64,000 nt of DNA from Rhodococcus sovatensis (lineage in GTDB: Bacteria; Actinomycetota; Actinomycetes; Mycobacteriales; Mycobacteriaceae). The stretch's first letter is position 1; every line of letters starts with the position of its first letter. The position numbers and the translations under genes were made by a program. The stretch covers positions 2,480,001 to 2,544,000 of the forward strand of contig NZ_CP147846.1 in NCBI RefSeq assembly GCF_037327425.1, read 5' to 3'. Below are positions 58,774 through 64,000 of the stretch, piece after piece. The notes beneath the pieces were generated by a model. The model did no database searches, had not been told where the DNA came from, and was given only the letters and a program-made list of their open reading frames with translations.

Positions 58774-61302
58774 CTACGTCCCTTCGGGCTTCTCCGGCGG
58801 CTTCGGAGGTTCGGGGGCCGGAACGACCGCAAGGATCGCCCGCTCGATTTCCTCCCGATTCGCGCGACTGTCCGAATCGCGAAGATCGAGACAGAACGCA
58901 TCCACCACCGAGGTGCCGAGCGTTGCGACACGAGCCCATCTGACGTCGGCACCGAGCGACTCCAACGCTGTTGCTAGTCGGCACAGGAGCCCGAGACGGT
59001 CTTCCGCTCGCAGTTCGAGCACGACCTGTCCGGGATCCGTTCCGTCGAACCACAGCACCCGAGGAGGCGCCTGCGCGTACACGACGGGAACCGAGGAATC
59101 GGTCTCGTCGTCCAGCGGCACCGGCAATGCGTCCTGTTCCTTGGCGTCGAGCATCGCCACGAGATCGAGCTCTCCAGCCTGAGCACGGATGATTTCCTGT
59201 CGCAGCAGGCCTGCCTGCGGCGGAGCCCCGAACAGTGGCGCGACGGCGAACGAGTTCACCGCCGAACCATCGTGACTGCCGAGGGACGCGGACAACACTC
59301 GAAGCGAATGCAGCGCGAGAACGCCCGCTGCATCGGAGAGCAGCCCACGGGTATCCGGCGCTACCACCGTCACCACGTAGGTGTGCGAACCGTCCGTCGG
59401 TTGGAGATCGACGTGGACGCCGCCCTTCTCGGCGAGCGCCACATGGGCAGGATCGAGCGGATCGGGCGTCGGCAGTGTCTCCCCTGCCATCACCATGCGG
59501 CACCGTCTGACCAGCTCCCGAATCAGCGACGCCTTCCAATCACCCCACACCCCGGGCCCGGTGGCCAACGAATCGGCTTCCGCCAGCGCGTGAAGCAGTT
59601 CGAGGAGCACCGAGTCGGCGCCGAGGGTATCGACGACTGTCTCCACGGTCACCGGATCGTCGAGATCTCGCCTCGTCGCCGTATCCGGCAACAACAGGTG
59701 ATGTCGAACCATCGCACTGAGCAGCGCGACATCGGAGGGCCACAGGCCCAACCGGTTGCCGATCTGTGTTGCCAGCTCGGCCCCGACAACGCTGTGGTCG
59801 CCCCCTCGGCCCTTACCGATGTCGTGAATGAGAGCGCCGAGCACAAGGAGATCCGGCCGCGCCACGCGAGTGGTCAACGCAGAGGCGTACGCCGCCGTCT
59901 CGACGAGATGCCGATCCACCGTCCACGTGTGGACGGCGTCGCGTGGCGGTAGATCCCGCACCGCGCCCCACTCCGGGATCAGACGGCCCCACAGACCTGT
60001 TCGATCGAGCGCTTCGATGGCGGCGATGGCGCGCCGCCCTGACCCGAGCAGGACCAGCAAGTCGTTCAACGCTTCCTTCGGCCATGGTTCGCGCAGCTCC
60101 GGCGCGCTGTCCGACAGACGGTTCAGTGTCGACGCCGACATCGGCATGCCGGTCTGAGCAGACGCAGCAGCGACCCTCATGATCAGTCCGTGATCCTTGT
60201 TCGGACGTGCATCGCGAGCGAGTACGACCTCGCCGGCGTGCTCGACCACTCCCTCGTCCAAGGGCCGACGGACGGGAACGCGCCTGAGCCGCGACAGACC
60301 ACGCCGCGGCAGCGAGTTGCCCGCTGTACGCAAACCTACGTCGACCGAGTAGCTGATGGTTCGTGCGGAATCGCTGAGCACCCGCGCCAGGTCGAACCGA
60401 TCCCCGATTCGCAACGCAGCCCCGATCTCGTCCGCATCCTGTGCGCGCAGCTGGTCGCGTGCACGACCTGCGACCCGATGCAGCTCGGTACGGACGTCGA
60501 GCAACCGACCGTGCGCAAAGGCAAGGCCTCCACCTGGGGACTCGGGTCCGAGTCCAGGCATTCCATCGGTCAGCTGCGCGATCGACAGCGCGTCGAGAAG
60601 TTGTACGTCGCGAAGGCCCCCTCGTCCGCTCTTCAGGTCCGGTTCGGCGCGATGCGCGATTTCGCCGCTACGAACCCAGCGCGACCGTGTCTGAGTAATG
60701 AGATCGTCGAATCTGGTTCTGATGCCGGTACGCCATTCCCGACGAACGCCACCGATGAGCAGATTGCTCAACTCGACGTCCCCGGCGATGTGACGCGCTT
60801 CGAGCATGCCCAGCGCAGCAGTCATGTCCGTAGCCGCCACCTGCAGCGCCTGCGGAACGGTCCGCACGCTGTGATCGAGTTTGATGTGGGCGTCCCAGAG
60901 CGGGTACCACAGTTTGTCGGCGACTTCGGCCACGATCTCCGGGCTCATGTCGTCGTGCAGAAGAATCAGATCGAGGTCCGAGTACGGAAGTAGTTCGCGG
61001 CGCGCGAGACCCCCGACAGCCACGATTGCGAAGCCCGAGTCGGGCTTGATTCCGAGTTCGGCACCCTTGGTGGTCAACCAGAATTCGTGTAGATCGACCA
61101 AAGCCTGGCGAAGCGAGGGTGCATCGAGCCGGCGATTGCGATTTCCACCGTCGAGCAGTTGTTTTCTTGCGCGCGCCAAATCTGCTGCGGCGTCGTTGGT
61201 GCCCTTCGATGCGGAGCCCTTCGAGACCGAAGGCCCCGATCCTGCAGCTTTCGCTGGAGAATCGGGGCCGCCAGTCCGCGACCCGTGTGGGTCAGAGTGC
61301 AT
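58774..61302 (-). CDS. glnD: [Protein-PII] uridylyl/adenylyltransferase
   Basis: The 842-residue sensor modifies PII according to glutamine level. The nucleotidyltransferase site is VGGLARRELLPYSDLDLILL near 96-116. The HD hydrolase part has HTWTVDRHLVETAAY, LGALIHDIGKGRGGDHS and VRHHLLLPDTA. Two ACT domains follow (YVVTVVAPDTRGLLSDAAGV and VVLELRAEDRLGLLCRLATA). I chose the ATG at 61302, overlapping the glnB end by 11 bases. In actinobacteria the enzyme adenylylates GlnK at Tyr51 rather than uridylylates; which applies here is inferred. Confidence 0.95.
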   Translation of the reverse strand: MHSDPHGSRTGGPDSPAKAAGSGPSVSKGSASKGTNDAAADLARARKQLLDGGNRNRRLDAPSLRQALVDLHEFWLTTKGAELGIKPDSGFAIVAVGGLARRELLPYSDLDLILLHDDMSPEIVAEVADKLWYPLWDAHIKLDHSVRTVPQALQVAATDMTAALGMLEARHIAGDVELSNLLIGGVRREWRTGIRTRFDDLITQTRSRWVRSGEIAHRAEPDLKSGRGGLRDVQLLDALSIAQLTDGMPGLGPESPGGGLAFAHGRLLDVRTELHRVAGRARDQLRAQDADEIGAALRIGDRFDLARVLSDSARTISYSVDVGLRTAGNSLPRRGLSRLRRVPVRRPLDEGVVEHAGEVVLARDARPNKDHGLIMRVAAASAQTGMPMSASTLNRLSDSAPELREPWPKEALNDLLVLLGSGRRAIAAIEALDRTGLWGRLIPEWGAVRDLPPRDAVHTWTVDRHLVETAAYASALTTRVARPDLLVLGALIHDIGKGRGGDHSVVGAELATQIGNRLGLWPSDVALLSAMVRHHLLLPDTATRRDLDDPVTVETVVDTLGADSVLLELLHALAEADSLATGPGVWGDWKASLIRELVRRCRMVMAGETLPTPDPLDPAHVALAEKGGVHVDLQPTDGSHTYVVTVVAPDTRGLLSDAAGVLALHSLRVLSASLGSHDGSAVNSFAVAPLFGAPPQAGLLRQEIIRAQAGELDLVAMLDAKEQDALPVPLDDETDSSVPVVYAQAPPRVLWFDGTDPGQVVLELRAEDRLGLLCRLATALESLGADVRWARVATLGTSVVDAFCLDLRDSDSRANREEIERAILAVVPAPEPPKPPEKPEGT

Positions 61303-61630
61303 CGGCGCCGCGTTCTCCGGTGCGCACTCGGATGACCGAGTCGACCGGGGAGACCCATACCTTGCCGTCACCGATCTTGCCGGTGCGCGCAGCCTCGACG
61401 ATGACCTCGACGACCTTCTCTACGGCCGCGTCGTCGACGACGACCTCGACACGCACCTTCGGCACGAAATCGACGGAATACTCCGCACCGCGGTAGACCT
61501 CGGTGTGGCCTTTCTGCCGTCCGTACCCCTGTACTTCACTGACCGTCATGCCAAGCACGCCGGCTTGTTCGAGGCCCGTCTTGACGTCCTCCAACGTGAA
61601 CGGTTTGACGATTGCCGTGATCAGCTTCAT
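61292..61630 (-). CDS. glnB: Nitrogen regulatory protein PII (GlnB/GlnK)
   Basis: The 112-residue trimeric signal protein senses ATP/ADP and 2-oxoglutarate and can plug AmtB. Conserved parts are MKLITAIVKPFTLEDVKTGL, VQGYGRQKGHTEVYRGAEYS with Tyr51 as modification site, FVPKVRVEVVVDD and GKIGDGKVWVSPVDSVIRVR. It lies between amtB and glnD in the classic amtB-glnB-glnD order. Confidence 0.97.
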   Translation of the reverse strand: MKLITAIVKPFTLEDVKTGLEQAGVLGMTVSEVQGYGRQKGHTEVYRGAEYSVDFVPKVRVEVVVDDAAVEKVVEVIVEAARTGKIGDGKVWVSPVDSVIRVRTGERGADAL

Positions 61631-61706
61631 TTTCTGCTTCCCTTCACAAGCTCATTTCAGTGCACGGTTGCATGCTGAGCGACTTCTCGCTCCTATCTCT
61701 ACCCTG

Positions 61707-63011
61707 TCAGGCGAAGTCGTACGCAGTCTCGGCGTGTTCGGCCTCGTCGATGCCGTTGGCCTCTTCCTCTTCCGAGACGCGCCATCCGAGGGGCTTGAGC
61801 GCGAAGGCGATGACCGCGGTGACGATTCCGGTGAAGATCAGCGCGAACGCTGCGATGACTATCTGCACGACGAGCTGCTTGTAGTCACCACCGTAGAACA
61901 GGCCGGTCTCGGAGCCGAGAAGGCCGATGGCGATGGTTCCCCAGAGTCCAGCTACCAGGTGAACACCGACGACGTCGAGCGAGTCGTCGTAGCCGAACTT
62001 GAACTTCAGACCGACAGCGAGTGCGGACAAGACACCGGCGATAACGCCCAGGATCATTGCGCCGACCGGCGTGAGGGCTCCGGCGGCGGGGGTGATGGCC
62101 ACAAGGCCTGCGACGATGCCCGACGCTGCACCGAGGCTGGTGGCGTGTCCGTCACGAATACGTTCTGTGATGAGCCAGCCTGCGATCGCGGCAGCAGTGG
62201 CCGCGGTGGTGTTGACCCAGGCTAGACCGGCGACGCCGTCCGCCGCGAAAGCCGAACCTGCGTTGAAGCCGAACCAGCCGAACCACAGCAGTGCCGCACC
62301 GAGCATCACGAACGGCAGGTTGTGCGGGCGGAAGGCGATCTTGCCGAAGCCGATGCGCTTGCCGATGATGATGGCGAGGACGAGGCCCGCGATACCGGCG
62401 TTGATGTGAACGACAGTGCCACCGGCGAAGTCGATCGGAGCAACGGAGGCGACGAGTCCACCCTCACCGTCGTCGGTGGTGCCGAAGATCTTGGCAGCGA
62501 GGCCGTCCTCGGAGCCCGAGAGCAGTCCGCCACCCCAGACCATGTGTGCCAGCGGGAAGTACGCGAGCGTGACCCAGATGCCTGCGAATGCGAGCCAGGT
62601 TCCGTACTTGACGCGGCCCGCGATCGAGCCGGAGATCAGTGCGACGGTGATGATGGCGAACGTGACCTGGAAAGCGACGTCGATGACGTTGGCGTATCCC
62701 CACGCGCCGGCGATGAAATTACCGTCCGCGTCGGTGATGGAGTCCTTGAGTCCGAAGAACTCGAAGGGATTGGCGAACAGTCCGCCGATGTCCTCGGTGC
62801 CGTACGACATCGACCATCCCCACAGGACGTAGATGATCACTACGACGCACATCGATCCGAACGACATCATCATCATGTTCAAGACGGACTTCTGTTGCGA
62901 CATACCGCCGTAGAAGAACGCCAGACCCGGCGTCATCAGCAGTACCAAAGATGCTGCGATCAGCATCCATGCGGCGTTGCCGGAATTGGCCAACAAATCC
63001 TCGGGACTCAC
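61707..63011 (-). CDS. amtB: Ammonium transporter
   Basis: The 434-residue Amt protein has about 11 membrane segments. Landmarks are MTPGLAFFYGGMSQQKSVLN, DFAGGTVVHINAGIAGLVLA with the first pore His, GWFGFNAGSAFAADGVAGLA and DVVGVHLVAGLWGTIAIGLL with the second pore His. I chose the GTG at 63011 because a perfect AAGGAGG lies at 63018-63024, six bases upstream. It heads the amtB-glnB-glnD operon, and a four-part GlnR-type operator is about 65 bases upstream. Confidence 0.97.
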   Translation of the reverse strand: MSPEDLLANSGNAAWMLIAASLVLLMTPGLAFFYGGMSQQKSVLNMMMMSFGSMCVVVIIYVLWGWSMSYGTEDIGGLFANPFEFFGLKDSITDADGNFIAGAWGYANVIDVAFQVTFAIITVALISGSIAGRVKYGTWLAFAGIWVTLAYFPLAHMVWGGGLLSGSEDGLAAKIFGTTDDGEGGLVASVAPIDFAGGTVVHINAGIAGLVLAIIIGKRIGFGKIAFRPHNLPFVMLGAALLWFGWFGFNAGSAFAADGVAGLAWVNTTAATAAAIAGWLITERIRDGHATSLGAASGIVAGLVAITPAAGALTPVGAMILGVIAGVLSALAVGLKFKFGYDDSLDVVGVHLVAGLWGTIAIGLLGSETGLFYGGDYKQLVVQIVIAAFALIFTGIVTAVIAFALKPLGWRVSEEEEANGIDEAEHAETAYDFA

Positions 63012-63075
63012 GTACACCCTCCTTCTCCTGCACACCGGTTGGTGCGCGGTTACGGACAAAGAGTGGTTTCAAGAA

Positions 63076-63113
63076 GTTTCATCCATGACACTCGGGTGTT
63101 TCGCTCATGTGAA
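63076..63113 (-). promoter_or_regulatory. GlnR-type operator upstream of amtB
   Basis: The minus strand carries TTCAC (63113-63109), GAAAC (63102-63098), GTGTC (63091-63087) and GAAAC (63080-63076), each separated by exactly six bases. This fits the actinobacterial GlnR box gTnAC-n6-GAAAC repeated twice. The rest of the 294-base gap (63012-63305) holds further GTTTC/GAAAC copies and no gene. Confidence 0.75.
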
Positions 63114-63305
63114 CGCATGGCCCGAAACTGTTGCTAGAAAGTTTCGTGCAGGCATTTCACGATTTCGGGAATTTCCGGTTCGCCCGTTTCCGCACCCCTG
63201 CTCGGCTTCCCGGTCGGCTTTGCCGAAGCGAGTACGGCAGATCGGAGCCCGATCCCGGGCGTTACCAGAGAAACCAGTGTTGCGATTCGAGACCTTCTCG
63301 TGATC

Positions 63306-64000
63306 TCAACCCAAGAGCGCATCGACAAACGCTTCGGGCTCGAACGGCGCCAAATCGTCGGCTCCTTCGCCCAGACCGACCAGCTTCACCGGCACACCGA
63401 GTTCGCGTTGCACCTGGAATACGATTCCACCCTTGGCCGTCCCGTCGAGTTTGGTGAGGACCACTCCGGTGATGTCGACCACTTCTGCGAACACCCGGGC
63501 TTGAGTCAGACCGTTCTGCCCCACAGTCGCATCGAGGACGAGAAGAACGTCGTCGACATGCGCACGCTTCTCGATGACCCTCTTCACCTTGCCGAGCTCG
63601 TCCATCAGGCCCGACTTGGTGTGCAGCCGACCGGCGGTGTCCACCACCACGACATCGACCCCTTGCTCGATACCGCGAGTAACCGAATCGAACGCCACCG
63701 CAGCAGGATCAGCTCCTTCCTTTCCTCGGACGACCTCTGCGCCGACGCGCTCGGCCCACGTCTGTAGCTGGTCTGCCGCGGCAGCTCTGAACGTGTCGGC
63801 GGCACCGAGCAGTACCCGACGGCCGTCGGCCACGAGGACCCGTGCGAGCTTGCCAGTGGTGGTCGTCTTGCCGGTGCCGTTGACGCCTACGACAAGCAGA
63901 ACAGCAGGAGTGCCATCGTGCGGCAACGCTCGGATCGAACGATCGAACTCGGGGTGCAACTGCGCGATCAGGATTTCCTTGAGCAACGCACGTGCATCGG
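63306..64000 (-). CDS. ftsY: Signal recognition particle receptor FtsY, C-terminal part
   Basis: The last about 230 residues of FtsY are visible, truncated by the right edge. The NG domain has LLVVGVNGTGKTTTTGKLAR (G1), VLLGAADTFRAAAADQLQTW, VVVVDTAGRLHTKSGLMDEL and GVVLTKLDGTAKGGIVFQV, ending with LGEGADDLAPFEPEAFVDAL. It pairs with Ffh at the membrane. It is separated from amtB by 294 bases, so it is transcribed apart from the nitrogen operon. Confidence 0.96.
   Translation of the reverse strand, partial: DARALLKEILIAQLHPEFDRSIRALPHDGTPAVLLVVGVNGTGKTTTTGKLARVLVADGRRVLLGAADTFRAAAADQLQTWAERVGAEVVRGKEGADPAAVAFDSVTRGIEQGVDVVVVDTAGRLHTKSGLMDELGKVKRVIEKRAHVDDVLLVLDATVGQNGLTQARVFAEVVDITGVVLTKLDGTAKGGIVFQVQRELGVPVKLVGLGEGADDLAPFEPEAFVDALLG

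Noticed and set aside
1..64000. tRNA, rRNA, prophage, toxin-antitoxin or defence genes
   Set aside because: None were recognised on either strand by reading motifs and neighbours; structured RNA search could not be run.

Overview
The window is chromosomal DNA from a mycolic-acid actinobacterium, most likely a Rhodococcus. It has high GC, many GTG starts, a mycothione reductase, an Lsr2 nucleoid protein, the F420-type LLM fold and a PBP-lipo-type penicillin-binding protein. From memory, the gene order follows the Mycobacterium tuberculosis block from about Rv2846c (efpA) to Rv2921c (ftsY). This is therefore a conserved core segment, with a small accessory insertion around 25.4-28.8 kb. No tRNA, rRNA, CRISPR array or prophage was seen.

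Layout. 1-10.3 kb, nearly all on the minus strand: an EfpA-like exporter, a CysG/CobA-type methyltransferase, an ABC-F ATPase, a PhoD-like phosphatase, an LLM oxidoreductase, then a cobalamin cluster (CbiG-C/CobE-like, cobB, cobO, a fused ChlI/ChlD-type chelatase subunit) behind an AdoCbl riboswitch. 10.3-18.9 kb: ElaA-type GNAT, mqo, an alpha/beta hydrolase with mtr on the plus strand, cobQ, map, and a GAF-LuxR regulator. 18.9-25.4 kb: PBP-lipo, GNAT, ispG, rip1 and dxr, which combine isoprenoid precursor synthesis with envelope functions. 25.4-28.8 kb: accessory zone with a DUF1990 protein, an intact IS110-family insertion sequence, a PuuE-type allantoinase and a DUF2631 membrane protein. 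28.8-36.9 kb: rlmN, LapA-like, a CitE-like lyase, a methyltransferase, then cdsA-frr-pyrH-tsf-rpsB. 36.9-45.6 kb: an M23 peptidase, a MinD-like ATPase, xerC, a siderophore-interacting protein, dprA-comM-yraN and lsr2. 45.3-58.6 kb: DUF2469, rnhB, lepB, rplS, a membrane protein, tex, a serine-hydrolase lipoprotein, trmD-rimM-khpA-rpsP, a CPBP protease, an amidohydrolase, ffh and an M23 endopeptidase. 58.7-64 kb: the amtB-glnB-glnD nitrogen operon and the 3-prime part of ftsY.

Regulation that can be read directly includes the cobalamin riboswitch with mutually exclusive stems, a four-half-site GlnR-type operator upstream of amtB, a degenerate IdeR/DtxR-like box upstream of the siderophore-interacting protein, and strong hairpins after tsf, rpsB, rplS and lsr2. 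The least expected items are the IS110 element with a long non-coding left end that may encode a bridge RNA, a stacked inverted repeat in an AT-rich island upstream of lsr2, and a 17-bp duplication that contains the map stop codon in one copy and the first codons of cobQ in the other. No wholly new multi-gene system is evident.
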